From contig NZ_NQKQ01000022.1 in NCBI RefSeq assembly GCF_002269505.1, positions 1 through 64,000 on the forward strand: DNA of 64,000 bases, given 5' to 3'. Within the stretch, counting starts at the first letter, position 1. The number at the start of each line of letters is the position of its first letter. The position numbers and the translations under genes were made by a program. The notes below the pieces were generated by a model. It was not told where the DNA came from and searched no databases. It was given only the letters and a program-made list of their open reading frames with translations. This document shows, in pieces, positions 1-8,257 of this stretch. The DNA is from Pseudomonas fragi (lineage in GTDB: Bacteria > Pseudomonadota > Gammaproteobacteria > Pseudomonadales > Pseudomonadaceae).

Positions 1-1
1 T

Positions 2-77
<76 letters not shown>

Positions 78-145
78 AAACTTTCAGTATTGGGTGTTGC
101 TGTGTTGCGTTCTGCTTGTTTCGTGTTGCTGTGTTGACGGGGCGC

Positions 146-174
146 ATATTAAGACTGGTTGGGTAGGCTGTCAA
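146..174 (-). promoter_or_regulatory. Sigma-70 promoter of the tRNA gene
   Basis: On the minus strand TTGACA (169-174) is separated by exactly 17 bases from TAATAT (146-151) and followed by a GC-rich discriminator (GCGCCCCGT). This is the classic form of a stringently controlled stable-RNA promoter. It reads toward the tRNA 70 bases away. Confidence 0.85.
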
Positions 175-266
175 ACTTATTTTTAAACTTTTTTAAAAAA
201 ATTTGCCGTGAGAACAACCACTTACCCTTCCCGCCCCGTAAATACGGGGCAAAACCCACAAAACCT

Positions 267-357
267 GTAGTCGCTGCCAAAGGCTGTGAAGGGTTGCGAA
301 GCAACCCGTTTTCCTGGAAACGCCACAGAACCCCTCGCAGCCTGCGCCAGCGACTAC
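267..357. repeat. REPIN-like palindrome, family A (91 bp)
   Basis: The element begins GTAGTCGCTGCC and ends with the inverted counterpart (GCCAGCGACTAC). A second small hairpin around GGGTTGCGAAGCAACCC lies inside. It is 91 bp long, the same as four other copies in the window, and lies just downstream of gltX. Confidence 0.85.
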
Positions 358-369
358 AAATAAAAGCTG

Positions 370-1851
370 TTAATTCATCGCGTTAAACAGCTTTTCCCAC
401 TCTTTGTTTTCTTTCTTGGACACGCCGCCCAGCAGGTCCAGCGCCTGACGCAGACGGAAACGGGTCAGGTCCGGCCCCAGGATCTCCATCGCGTCCAGCA
501 CGGACACAGAGCTGGCCTGCCCCGTGATCGAGGCGAACATCAGCGGCATGGCATCACGCAGCTTCAGCTCCAGGCTTTCAACCACGGCCTGAATGCAGCC
601 GGTGATGGCGTCTTTTTCCCACTGACGCAGACTCTCAAGCTTCCACAGGATCAACTGCATCAGTTGACGCACTTGCTCGTTGGACAGTTTCTTGTGCTCA
701 AACAGCTTGGCATCCAGCTGCAAGCCGCCCGAGAAGAAGAACCCGGCCAGGGGTGCGATCTGGCTGAAGGTCTCGACGCGGCCCTGTACCAGCGGCGCGA
801 TCTTCATCATGTACTCGGGGTTCAACGCCCACTGCTGCACACGGCTGGCAAACTCGTCCAGCGGCAGGTCACGCAGCCACTGACCGTTGAGCCAGGACAG
901 CTTCTCAACGTCGAAAATCGGCCCGCCCAGGGACACCCGGCTCAGATCGAAGTTGTCGACCATTTCCTGCAGCGAGAACTTCTCGCGCTCGTCGGGCATC
1001 GACCAGCCCATGCGGCCCAGGTAGTTGAGCATCGCTTCAGGCATAAAGCCCATGCGCTCGTAGAACGTCACCGAGGTCGGGTTCTTGCGCTTGGACAGCT
1101 TGCTCTTGTCCGGGTTGCGCAACAGCGGCATGTAGCACAACTGCGGTTGTTCCCAGCCGAAGTACTCGTACAGCAGGATCAGCTTGGGTGCCGATGGCAG
1201 CCACTCTTCGCCACGCAGTACGTGGGTGATGCCCATCAGGTGATCATCGACCACGTTGGCCAGGAAGTAGGTTGGCAGGCCGTCGGTTTTCATCAGGACT
1301 TGCATGTCCATGCGGTCCCACGGGATTTCAACGTCGCCGCGCAGCAGGTCCGGCACTACGCATACGCCTTCGGTCGGCACTTTCATGCGGATCACGTGAG
1401 GCTCGCCAGCGGCCAGGCGCCGGTCAACTTCTTCCTTGGACAACAACAGCGCACGACCGTCGTAGCGCGGGGTCTCGCCCTTGGCCATTTGCTCGGCGCG
1501 CATCTGGTCCAGTTCTTCGCTCGTGCAGAAGCACGGGAAGGCGTGGCCCATATCGACCAGTTGCTGGGTGTATTTCTTGTAGATCTCGCTGCGTTCGCTT
1601 TGACGGTACGGGCCGTGCGGGCCGCCAACGTCCGGGCCTTCGCTCCAGGTGATACCCAGCCAGCGCAGGGCATCGTAGATCTGCTGCTCGGACTCGCGGG
1701 TCGAACGCAGTTGATCGGTATCTTCGATGCGCAGGATAAATTCGCCGCCATGCTGCTTGGCAAAGCAGTAGTTGAACAAAGCGATGTAAGCGGTGCCGAC
1801 GTGGGGGTCGCCGGTAGGCGATGGCGCAATGCGCGTGCGAACGGTGGTCAT
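370..1851 (-). CDS. gltX: Glutamyl-tRNA synthetase
   Basis: Charges tRNA-Glu with glutamate in the cytoplasm using ATP. The 493-residue protein has the class I catalytic signature HVGT at residues 17-20 (within the APSPTGDPHVGT block) and the KMSKS-equivalent KLSKR near residue 255, followed by the helical anticodon-binding C-terminus. The length is that of other Pseudomonas GltX proteins. The start is the ATG giving MTTVRTRIAPSPTG; an in-frame extension further upstream has no family similarity. The gene lies next to a tRNA gene, as in P. aeruginosa. Confidence 0.97.
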   Translation of the reverse strand: MTTVRTRIAPSPTGDPHVGTAYIALFNYCFAKQHGGEFILRIEDTDQLRSTRESEQQIYDALRWLGITWSEGPDVGGPHGPYRQSERSEIYKKYTQQLVDMGHAFPCFCTSEELDQMRAEQMAKGETPRYDGRALLLSKEEVDRRLAAGEPHVIRMKVPTEGVCVVPDLLRGDVEIPWDRMDMQVLMKTDGLPTYFLANVVDDHLMGITHVLRGEEWLPSAPKLILLYEYFGWEQPQLCYMPLLRNPDKSKLSKRKNPTSVTFYERMGFMPEAMLNYLGRMGWSMPDEREKFSLQEMVDNFDLSRVSLGGPIFDVEKLSWLNGQWLRDLPLDEFASRVQQWALNPEYMMKIAPLVQGRVETFSQIAPLAGFFFSGGLQLDAKLFEHKKLSNEQVRQLMQLILWKLESLRQWEKDAITGCIQAVVESLELKLRDAMPLMFASITGQASSVSVLDAMEILGPDLTRFRLRQALDLLGGVSKKENKEWEKLFNAMN

Positions 1852-1970
1852 GGGCGGTCTCGAAGTGAAGATAAAACAAAGGGCGAATGGTAACAGGCCG
1901 ACCCGGCTTGGCTCCAGCACAGGACTCGACCCACCCGCCGCACGGCCGAAAAAAGCCTTGATAGAGAGTT

Positions 1971-1987
1971 TGTATCGAATTGATACA
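1971..1987. promoter_or_regulatory. Perfect palindrome, possible operator
   Basis: TGTATC-GAATT-GATACA is a perfect 6-bp inverted repeat with a 5-base centre, in the divergent space between gltX and the 2-hydroxyacid dehydrogenase. Dyads of the TTGTAT...ATACAA type are typical of GntR-family repressors. The protein that binds here is not visible in the window. Confidence 0.4.
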
Positions 1988-2053
1988 GGGAAAAGCGTCC
2001 GATACCGGTGTTAATCTCGGCTCATTCCCGACATCCCCTGGCTGGAGAGACCC

Positions 2054-3004
2054 ATGTCCCACGTTGTGCTGGTGCTGGTAGAGAGCGTTAATGATTATCT
2101 GCACATGCTGGAAAACCAGGGCTACGAGCTGATCCTAGCGCCCACCCCCGCCAGCCGCGCCGAAGCCATAGCCCTGCACGGCGCCCGTATCGACGCCGTG
2201 CTGACCCGCGGCCCGCTGGGCCTGCATGCCGATGAAATGGCCGCCCTGCCTCTGCTCAGAATCATCTGCGTGATCGGCGCCGGCTTCGAACAGGTCGATC
2301 TGCAAGCCGCGAGCAACCTGGGTATTACCGTTACGTTCGGGGCCGGCGCCAATGCCTCGTCAGTGGCCGACCATGCCATGGCGCTGCTGCTGTCCGTGGT
2401 CCGCGGCATCCCCCAGGCCGACGCCAGCATCCGTCGCAACGAGTGGACCAAGGTGCGCCAGCCATCGCTGTCGGGCAAACGCATGGGCATTATCGGCCTC
2501 GGCGCCATCGGCGCTGCCATCGCCAAACGTGCGGCCCACGGCTTTGACATGAGCATCAGCTACCACAGCCGTCAGCCGCACCCCGACTCGCCCTACACCT
2601 ACTGTGCCAGCGTGCCTGAACTGGCCGCTGCGGTGGATTTCCTGATGATCGCCACCCCCGGTGGCAGCGCCACTCATCATCTGGTCAACGCCCGCGTGCT
2701 GGACGCCCTGGGCACCGAGGGCTACCTGATCAATATCGCCCGCGGCAGCGTGGTCGATACCCAGGCGCTGATCAGCGCCCTGACCGCCGGCACAATCGCC
2801 GGTGCCGGGCTCGATGTGTTTGAAGATGAACCCCGCGTGCCGGACCCGCTGAAAACCCTGGGCAACGTGGTCATGACCCCGCACGTGGCCGGCCAGTCAC
2901 CCGATGCGGTGGAAGCCACGGTGCAACTGGTTGTCGATAACCTGCAGGCGTTTTTTGCCGGCAAGCCCGTACTCACCCCGGTGCCATTGCCCCAGCCTGC
3001 CTGA
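2054..3004 (+). CDS. D-isomer 2-hydroxyacid dehydrogenase (glyoxylate/hydroxypyruvate reductase-like)
   Basis: A 316-residue NAD(P)-dependent oxidoreductase of the D-2-hydroxyacid dehydrogenase family. The Rossmann motif GLGAIG is at 148-153, and the catalytic triad can be read as Arg230 (INIARGS), Glu259 (EDEP) and His277 (TPHVAG). The family reduces 2-oxoacids such as glyoxylate, hydroxypyruvate or 2-ketogluconate to D-2-hydroxyacids; the exact substrate cannot be read from sequence. The start follows a GGAGAG ribosome site. mntH begins 15 bases after the stop, so the two are probably co-transcribed, and a 17-bp palindrome upstream may control them. Confidence 0.9.
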   Translation: MSHVVLVLVESVNDYLHMLENQGYELILAPTPASRAEAIALHGARIDAVLTRGPLGLHADEMAALPLLRIICVIGAGFEQVDLQAASNLGITVTFGAGANASSVADHAMALLLSVVRGIPQADASIRRNEWTKVRQPSLSGKRMGIIGLGAIGAAIAKRAAHGFDMSISYHSRQPHPDSPYTYCASVPELAAAVDFLMIATPGGSATHHLVNARVLDALGTEGYLINIARGSVVDTQALISALTAGTIAGAGLDVFEDEPRVPDPLKTLGNVVMTPHVAGQSPDAVEATVQLVVDNLQAFFAGKPVLTPVPLPQPA

Positions 3005-3018
3005 CCCGGAGCCTGCGC

Positions 3019-4344
3019 TTGAAATTTCGCCTGCCAACAACCGCCACTGCGCCCTTCTGCCCCTCCGAAGTCAGTGGCAGCGTGCCCGTCGACGCCAGCG
3101 CGCCGTTTTTCAAGCGCGTGCTGCGCTTTGCCGGGCCCGGCCTGCTGATCAGCATCGGTTACATGGACCCCGGCAACTGGGCTACCGCCATCGAAGCCGG
3201 CTCACGTTACGGCTACAACCTGCTGTTTGTGGTGCTGCTCGCCAGCCTCGCGGGCATGGCCGTGCAATGCCTGTGTTCGCGCCTGGGCATCGCCACCGGC
3301 CGCGATCTGGCGCAACTGTGCCGCGAGCGCTACAGCAAGCGCTCGGCGCGGGTGCAATGGCTGCTGGCGGAAATCTCGATTATCGCCACCGACCTGGCCG
3401 AAGTGCTCGGCTGCGCGCTGGCGTTCCATCTGTTGCTGGGCTGCTCGCTGACCACCGGCATCGCCCTCACCGCCTTCGACACCTTGCTGGTGCTGGCCTT
3501 GCAAGGGCGTGGATTCCGCCGGCTTGAAGCCATCATGCTGGCGCTGGTAATGACCATCGTCGGGTGTTTTTTCGTCGAACTGGTACTGATTAAGCCGTAT
3601 TGGCCGGATGTGTTCGACGGCTTTAAACCGTCACTGTCGGCCATCAGCGACGCGGCCCCGCTGTACATCGCCATCGGCATCATTGGCGCTACCGTGATGC
3701 CGCACAACCTGTACCTGCACAGTTCCATCGTGCAGACCCGCCTGACCGGCAGCGACTACGCCAGCAAACTGGATGCCGTACGCCTGTCGCGCATCGACAC
3801 CATCGGCTCGCTGGCCCTGGCCTTGCTGGTCAACGCCGCCATTCTGATCCTCGCTGCGGCCGCCTTTCACCAGACCGGCAACAGCGACGTGGTCGAAATT
3901 CAGGACGCCTACCGCATGCTCGACCCGCTGGTGGGCGGCGCCATGGCCAGCATCCTGTTCGGCGTGGCGTTGCTCGCCTCGGGGCAAAGCTCGACGTTCA
4001 CCGGCACTATTGCCGGGCAGGTGATCATGGAAGGCTATCTGGACCTGAAGATTCCCTGCTGGCAACGGCGCCTGATCACCCGCGGGCTGGCGCTGGTGCC
4101 TGCTTTCCTGGGCGTGTGGTTGATGGGCGACGATGCGGTCGGCAAACTGCTGATCCTCAGCCAGGTGGTACTCAGTCTGCAATTGCCGTTTGCCCTGTAC
4201 CCGTTGATCCGCATGACCAGCGACAAAGGCCTGATGGGCCCGTTCGCCAACCGCCTGCCAACACGGCTGCTGGCGTGGTTTCTGTTTGCAGTCATCAGTT
4301 GCGCCAATGTGTGGCTGATTGCTCAGATCGGGTTCGGGGCATAA
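3019..4344 (+). CDS. mntH: Nramp-family divalent metal (Mn2+/Fe2+) transporter
   Basis: A 441-residue inner-membrane proton-coupled importer of Mn2+ and related divalent metals. The first transmembrane segment carries the family signature DPGNWATAIEAGS, and the sixth carries MPHNLYLHSS, whose Met and the DPGN residues form the metal site. About eleven hydrophobic segments follow. The predicted start is TTG, 15 bases after the dehydrogenase stop, with GGA about 9 bases upstream; an internal start is possible because the first 25 residues are weakly conserved. A manganese transporter fits the metal-uptake theme of the genes that follow. Confidence 0.92.
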   Translation: MKFRLPTTATAPFCPSEVSGSVPVDASAPFFKRVLRFAGPGLLISIGYMDPGNWATAIEAGSRYGYNLLFVVLLASLAGMAVQCLCSRLGIATGRDLAQLCRERYSKRSARVQWLLAEISIIATDLAEVLGCALAFHLLLGCSLTTGIALTAFDTLLVLALQGRGFRRLEAIMLALVMTIVGCFFVELVLIKPYWPDVFDGFKPSLSAISDAAPLYIAIGIIGATVMPHNLYLHSSIVQTRLTGSDYASKLDAVRLSRIDTIGSLALALLVNAAILILAAAAFHQTGNSDVVEIQDAYRMLDPLVGGAMASILFGVALLASGQSSTFTGTIAGQVIMEGYLDLKIPCWQRRLITRGLALVPAFLGVWLMGDDAVGKLLILSQVVLSLQLPFALYPLIRMTSDKGLMGPFANRLPTRLLAWFLFAVISCANVWLIAQIGFGA

Positions 4345-4358
4345 CCGCCCCTGCCCCT

Positions 4359-4382
4359 TAAATTCAGCACCTGGGGCCTCGT
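4359..4382 (+). promoter_or_regulatory. PvdS-dependent iron-starvation (IS) box promoter
   Basis: TAAAT (4359-4363) is followed after exactly 16 bases by CGT (4380-4382) and then TAT. This is the consensus promoter for PvdS-type ECF sigma factors (TAAAT-N16/17-CGT). It ends 34 bases before the ATG of the siderophore-interacting protein gene, a normal distance. The pvdS gene itself lies about 21 kb downstream in this window. Confidence 0.8.
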
Positions 4383-4416
4383 TATACAAGACGACTCCTG
4401 CAATTGAGGTGCTGTT

Positions 4417-5367
4417 ATGTCCGCCGCTGCCACCCTGGTGCAAAACCTGCGCAATCGTCTGAGCAAGCCTACGGCCTATCGCCTGTTCGATATCCGGCTC
4501 AAGCACCGCATCACCTTGAGCCCGTCACTGACGCGTTTTGTGTTCAGCGGCAACGATGTGGCGCTGATGCGCACCCTGGCACCCGATCAACGGGTCAAGC
4601 TGCTATTCCCCAGCGCCAATGGCGCCGCCGCCAACCTGCCCAAACAGGGCGACTGGCGGGCGCCCCTGCGTGACATGAGCCCGGAGCTGGTGCCGCCCAT
4701 GCGCTCCTACACCATTCGCAACCTGCGGGTGGATGCCGGTGAGCTGGACATTGACTTTGTCCTGCACGGTGTCACCGGCCCCGCTACACGCTGGGCCAGC
4801 CAGGCTAAGGCGGGTGATCGCCTGCAGATCGCGGCGCCCAATGCCGCTTATGCCGACGACCCCGGCGGCTATGAATGGCAGCCACCGCAGGGTATGCGCA
4901 ACGTGTTGCTGATCGGCGACGAAACCGCCCTGCCGGCCATTGCCGGGATTCTTGAAGAACTTGCCCTGCATCCCGATACCCCCCAGGTACAAGCCTTTAT
5001 CGAAGTTCCCGAAGAGGCAGACTGCCAGCCCTTGCTCTGTGGCCCGAACACCAAGGTGCACTGGCTGCCCCGCGCCAGCCTGGGCAAACAGCACGGCGCC
5101 GGTATGCTCCTGGCCGCCCGTGAACTGGCCAGCCTGCCGCCAAGACGCATGCAGGCCCGGGCCTGCGCCGACCTGCAAGAACTGGATCTGGACAATCAGC
5201 GCCTGTGGGACCGGGCCAGTGCCAAGCACAACGAGTTTTATGCCTGGGTGGCCGGGGAATCGATGGCAGTGATGGCGATCAGAAGGTTTTTCGTCCATGA
5301 GTGCGGCATGGACCGCAAGGGCCTGACCTTGATGGGGTACTGGAAACTGGGGCGGTCGCTGGGCTAA
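4417..5367 (+). CDS. Siderophore-interacting protein (FAD-dependent ferric-siderophore reductase, SIP/ViuB family)
   Basis: A 316-residue cytoplasmic flavoprotein of the SIP family, which uses NAD(P)H to reduce iron in ferric siderophores and free it. The N-terminal half is the FAD-binding beta barrel, with the flavin motif RSYTIRN at 96-102. The C-terminal half is the SIP domain with WVAGES, an invariant Arg-rich helix, GMDR and the closing GYWKLGR. An iron-starvation promoter lies immediately upstream, so transcription probably depends on PvdS. The fpv operon follows after 234 bases. Which siderophore is its substrate is unknown. Confidence 0.92.
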   Translation: MSAAATLVQNLRNRLSKPTAYRLFDIRLKHRITLSPSLTRFVFSGNDVALMRTLAPDQRVKLLFPSANGAAANLPKQGDWRAPLRDMSPELVPPMRSYTIRNLRVDAGELDIDFVLHGVTGPATRWASQAKAGDRLQIAAPNAAYADDPGGYEWQPPQGMRNVLLIGDETALPAIAGILEELALHPDTPQVQAFIEVPEEADCQPLLCGPNTKVHWLPRASLGKQHGAGMLLAARELASLPPRRMQARACADLQELDLDNQRLWDRASAKHNEFYAWVAGESMAVMAIRRFFVHECGMDRKGLTLMGYWKLGRSLG

Positions 5368-5375
5368 TACTGCTG

Positions 5376-5470
5376 GTAGTCGCTGACGAGGAACGAAGGC
5401 TGCGAGCTTTTTTTATTCAAATCGCTGCAAGCTCAAAGGCTCGCAGCCGTCGTGCCTCGGCAGCGACTAC
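5376..5470. repeat. REPIN-like palindrome, family A variant (95 bp)
   Basis: Starts GTAGTCGCTGACGAGG and ends CTCGGCAGCGACTAC, with an inner pair GGCTGCGAGC / GCTCGCAGCC around an A/T-rich centre. It is four bases longer than the 91-bp copies. It lies between the siderophore-interacting gene and fpvG and may separate or attenuate their transcription. Confidence 0.7.
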
Positions 5471-5601
5471 CCACAGCAGCTTGAAACATTTTTTTACAAG
5501 TCAGGCTTCGGGTTTTCAACATCTCATCCGTCCTACATGGATAAGCAGTCGCTTCTCAATGGCGATTACACACCCGCCCTGCCGCGAGTTTGCCGTTTCC
5601 C

Positions 5602-6801
5602 ATGTCCAAAAAGTCCCGTTCAAAACTCTGGTTTCTGGTTCACAGCTGGTTGACCCTGCCCATCTGGTTCTTTGTGCTGATTGTCTGTGTGACCGGCACA
5701 TTGGCCGTTGTCAGCCAGGAGATCGTCTGGCTGGCCACCCCCGAGGCCCGCGCCACGCAACCGTCGGATGACGCCCCGCTGCTGACTTACGAGCAGGTGC
5801 TGAGCGCCATTCACAAGGCCGAACCGGCGCTGGCCGTGCAGTCCATCAGCCGCCCCGACGAGTCGCACTTTGCCCTGGTGGCCAGCGTGGTGTACCCGGA
5901 CGGCCGCTCGCCATCGTTGTATATCAGTCCCTATACCGGGGTGATCCAGGGCGAAAGCCCCAGCTTTGACTTCAAGGCCTTTACCCGCGCCCTCCACGGC
6001 TGGTGGCTGGTGCCCTTTACCAACGGCTATAGCTGGGGCTGGTACCTGGTGTCGTTCCTCGGCCTGCCGTTGCTGGGCTCGTTGATTACCGGACTGGTGG
6101 TCTACAAGAAATTCTGGAAGGGCTTCTTCAAACCCAACCTGCGTTTCAAGCACGGGGCACGGATTTTCTGGGGTGACTTTCATCGCCTGTGCGGCATCTG
6201 GTCGATCTGGTTTATTGCGGTGATTTCCATCACCGGCCTGTGGTTCCTGATCCAGGCATTTATGTTCGACAATCAGATTTCCATCTCGACCGCAGGCAAC
6301 CCGCCGGTTGTGGCCCGCCAGGACGTGCCGATCATGCCTGACGGCAAGCCAGCACCGCAGATCAGCCTCGATCAGGCGGTCAAGATTGCCGCCGACAATA
6401 TCCCCGGGCTGGAAGCCAGCTTTGTCAGCTTGCCAAGCAATGCCTACGGGCATATCGAGGTGGGCGGCCCGGGCTGGTACCCGCTGTTGTTCCAGACTGC
6501 CGACATCAACCCGTACAACGGCGCAATCGAAGGCTCGCGGATGATCGCCGACCGCTCCGGGCTGGAGCTGGTAACCGAGTCCATGCGCCCGCTGCACACC
6601 GGCGATTTTGGCGGGTTGTGGGTCAAGCTGATCTGGTTCTTCTTCGGCCTGATTCTCAGCATGATGGTGTTGAGCGGCCTGTTGATTTGGACCAAACGTA
6701 CGGCCCTGGCCACCGCCAATGCCCTCAAGCGCAGCGAAAAACCCCGGCGGGCAGTCGCCGTCACGGCGCATAGCCAGCAGCCCGAAGAGGCCAATGTATG
6801 A
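5602..6801 (+). CDS. fpvG: PepSY-domain inner-membrane protein, FpvG-like ferrisiderophore reductase
   Basis: A 399-residue membrane protein of the PepSY-TM family. It has four main hydrophobic segments: near residues 10-35, about 145-170, about 200-220, and at the C-terminus before LLIWTKR. A large periplasmic PepSY region lies between them, and conserved histidines (LHGWW, FHRLCGIW) are candidate haem ligands. Position and order match P. aeruginosa fpvG, the reductase that reduces Fe3+ in ferripyoverdine. The ATG at 5602 is preferred over an in-frame TTG four codons earlier, though neither has a strong ribosome site. The stop overlaps the next start by 4 bases. Confidence 0.85.
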   Translation: MSKKSRSKLWFLVHSWLTLPIWFFVLIVCVTGTLAVVSQEIVWLATPEARATQPSDDAPLLTYEQVLSAIHKAEPALAVQSISRPDESHFALVASVVYPDGRSPSLYISPYTGVIQGESPSFDFKAFTRALHGWWLVPFTNGYSWGWYLVSFLGLPLLGSLITGLVVYKKFWKGFFKPNLRFKHGARIFWGDFHRLCGIWSIWFIAVISITGLWFLIQAFMFDNQISISTAGNPPVVARQDVPIMPDGKPAPQISLDQAVKIAADNIPGLEASFVSLPSNAYGHIEVGGPGWYPLLFQTADINPYNGAIEGSRMIADRSGLELVTESMRPLHTGDFGGLWVKLIWFFFGLILSMMVLSGLLIWTKRTALATANALKRSEKPRRAVAVTAHSQQPEEANV

Positions 6802-7337
6802 GCAAGGCAGTGGCTGCACAGCCCACGTCCACCCTGAGCCGGCTGTGGCACAAATGGCGCTTTCACATCAATATCCTGCTGTTGCTGGTGCCGCTGGGCT
6901 TTATGCCCAAGTACTTTGCCGACGCTTCCCTGTTTCGCGGCGACAGCGGCCTGGGCGAGCGCGACATCGGCACCGTGCAGGTTGGCCCCTGGAGCCTGCA
7001 ACTGGCCGAGTTGCGCAATGAAGCCCCGCGCCCCGATGGCCCGGCAGGTTATATGAAGAGTTTTAACGCGGCCCTGTGTGACACCTGCATCGATCAGGTC
7101 AAGGCCGCCTACCTGCGTATCGGCAAGCCGCGCAGCCTGCGCGCCGCCGGGGTGATTTTCTTCGGCACGCCCTACCGCATGGGCGCCACCCTGCCCATCC
7201 CGGAACGCACCAAGGCCGACGCCGAGCTGTGGATCACCCTCGAAGGGTGGGACGGTTCCATGCACCAGGCCGCCATTCCCCTGAGCCAGGCCTCACCGGC
7301 AACCATCGCCTGGCTGGCCCAACGAGGAGCCAAATAA
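6798..7337 (+). CDS. fpvH: FpvH-like protein of the ferrisiderophore-reduction operon
   Basis: A 179-residue protein with one N-terminal membrane anchor (about residues 22-40) and a periplasmic remainder. It has a CDTC pair (CDTCIDQVK), which could be metal- or redox-active. It has no well-known domain; the name rests on position between fpvG and fpvJ in the same order as P. aeruginosa fpvGHJK. ATGA overlaps at the fpvG end and a TAATG overlap with fpvJ show tight translational coupling. It presumably assists the FpvG reductase, but this is inference. Confidence 0.75.
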   Translation: MSKAVAAQPTSTLSRLWHKWRFHINILLLLVPLGFMPKYFADASLFRGDSGLGERDIGTVQVGPWSLQLAELRNEAPRPDGPAGYMKSFNAALCDTCIDQVKAAYLRIGKPRSLRAAGVIFFGTPYRMGATLPIPERTKADAELWITLEGWDGSMHQAAIPLSQASPATIAWLAQRGAK

Positions 7338-7672
7338 TGCACCCGCGCCTGTTTAAAACACCTGCCCTGGCAGCGGCCCTGATCGCCTTGATCGGCGTTT
7401 GCAGCCAGGCACAGGCCCACAACCCGATGTGCGAATGCAAGGCCATTGAAGACGGACAAATCCGCTGCACCGGCGGGTTTTCCGATGGCAGTGGCGCACC
7501 GGGGGTAACCCTGGACGTGATCGGCTACGACGAAACCATCCTGGTCCCCGGCAAGCTGGGGGCCGATTCGACCCTGACCTTCAAGCGCCCGGATTCCGAG
7601 TTTTATGTGCTCTTCGACGCAGGCCCCGGGCATATCGTTGAAATCGACCAAGCCGATATCGAGGCCCCATGA
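7337..7672 (+). CDS. fpvJ: FpvJ-like small periplasmic protein
   Basis: A 111-residue exported protein. A signal peptide runs to about residue 27 (hydrophobic core ALAAALIALIG, then AQA). The mature part has an early CEC pair (NPMCECKAIEDGQIRC), like a metal-binding or beta-sandwich protein. The start ATG shares a base with the fpvH stop and has AGGAGC upstream; a longer in-frame reading that begins inside fpvH is not supported. Identified by its place in the fpvGHJKCDEF order; P. aeruginosa FpvJ interacts with the periplasmic binding proteins. Confidence 0.75.
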   Translation: MHPRLFKTPALAAALIALIGVCSQAQAHNPMCECKAIEDGQIRCTGGFSDGSGAPGVTLDVIGYDETILVPGKLGADSTLTFKRPDSEFYVLFDAGPGHIVEIDQADIEAP

Positions 7673-8223
7673 GTACTCAAGTCGTACGCCCGGCCGGGGC
7701 GGGGCATGAAACCCTTTATGTGCTGCTGTTGTGCCTGCTGATTGTGACCGTAGCCGGCTCGGTGGTGGCCTGGCGACATGAGTCTGCCGAGGTGACGTCG
7801 GTGGCGGCCCATCAACTGGATGCGCGCCGCGACCTGAATGCCGCCGAACAAGGCATCTACGCCGACCTGCGGGTCACCCTGGACGAAATTCTGCTGCTGC
7901 GCGAAGAGTCCGGCAACCTGCCCCGACCCGCGCAGCTGGCCGAAGACGGCTTCGCGCCCTTTGCCCACGACGCCAGTTCGGTCAGCCGTGGCAATCACGC
8001 CTGGCAGTTGCTCGGCGAGCAGGCCTACCTGGGCCTGAGCCCCAACCCTGATGTGGCCGGTTCGTTTCTGCTGCGCATTGGCGATCAACCGGACGTGTGG
8101 CTTAACCGCAATCCCGGCGCCAGCGTCCCTGCCGACCTTGACGATGCCGCTCTCAACCAGAGTGGCTGGCAACAAGTGGTCGCGCAATTCGATGCCGGTG
8201 TGACCCGTCAGCACCGCCACTGA
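7669..8223 (+). CDS. fpvK: FpvK-like membrane-anchored protein
   Basis: A 184-residue protein with one transmembrane segment near residues 16-34 and a polar periplasmic domain. It matches no broad family I recognise. It overlaps fpvJ by 4 bases and precedes the binding-protein gene by 34 bases, the position of fpvK in P. aeruginosa. The histidine-bearing tail (RQHRH) may be incidental. Confidence 0.72.
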   Translation: MSTQVVRPAGAGHETLYVLLLCLLIVTVAGSVVAWRHESAEVTSVAAHQLDARRDLNAAEQGIYADLRVTLDEILLLREESGNLPRPAQLAEDGFAPFAHDASSVSRGNHAWQLLGEQAYLGLSPNPDVAGSFLLRIGDQPDVWLNRNPGASVPADLDDAALNQSGWQQVVAQFDAGVTRQHRH

Positions 8224-8257
8224 ACCCACCGTTTGCCCTGAGAGAAGACTGCTCGCC

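Noticed and set aside
233..250. GCCCCGTA-AA-TACGGGGC hairpin
   Set aside because: Perfect stem, but no T-run on either strand and it is not placed directly after a gene; not called a terminator.
159..386. 75-codon open frame beside the tRNA
   Set aside because: It runs through the tRNA promoter side and a REPIN element; no ribosome site or similarity.
664..1893. Long open frame antisense to gltX
   Set aside because: It is a shadow of a GC-rich coding gene: low-complexity, His/Gln-rich composition, no ribosome site and no family similarity.
5471..5601. Search for a second PvdS or Fur site directly before fpvG
   Set aside because: No TAAAT-N16/17-CGT or convincing Fur box was found; fpvG may be read from the upstream promoter or from an unrecognised one.
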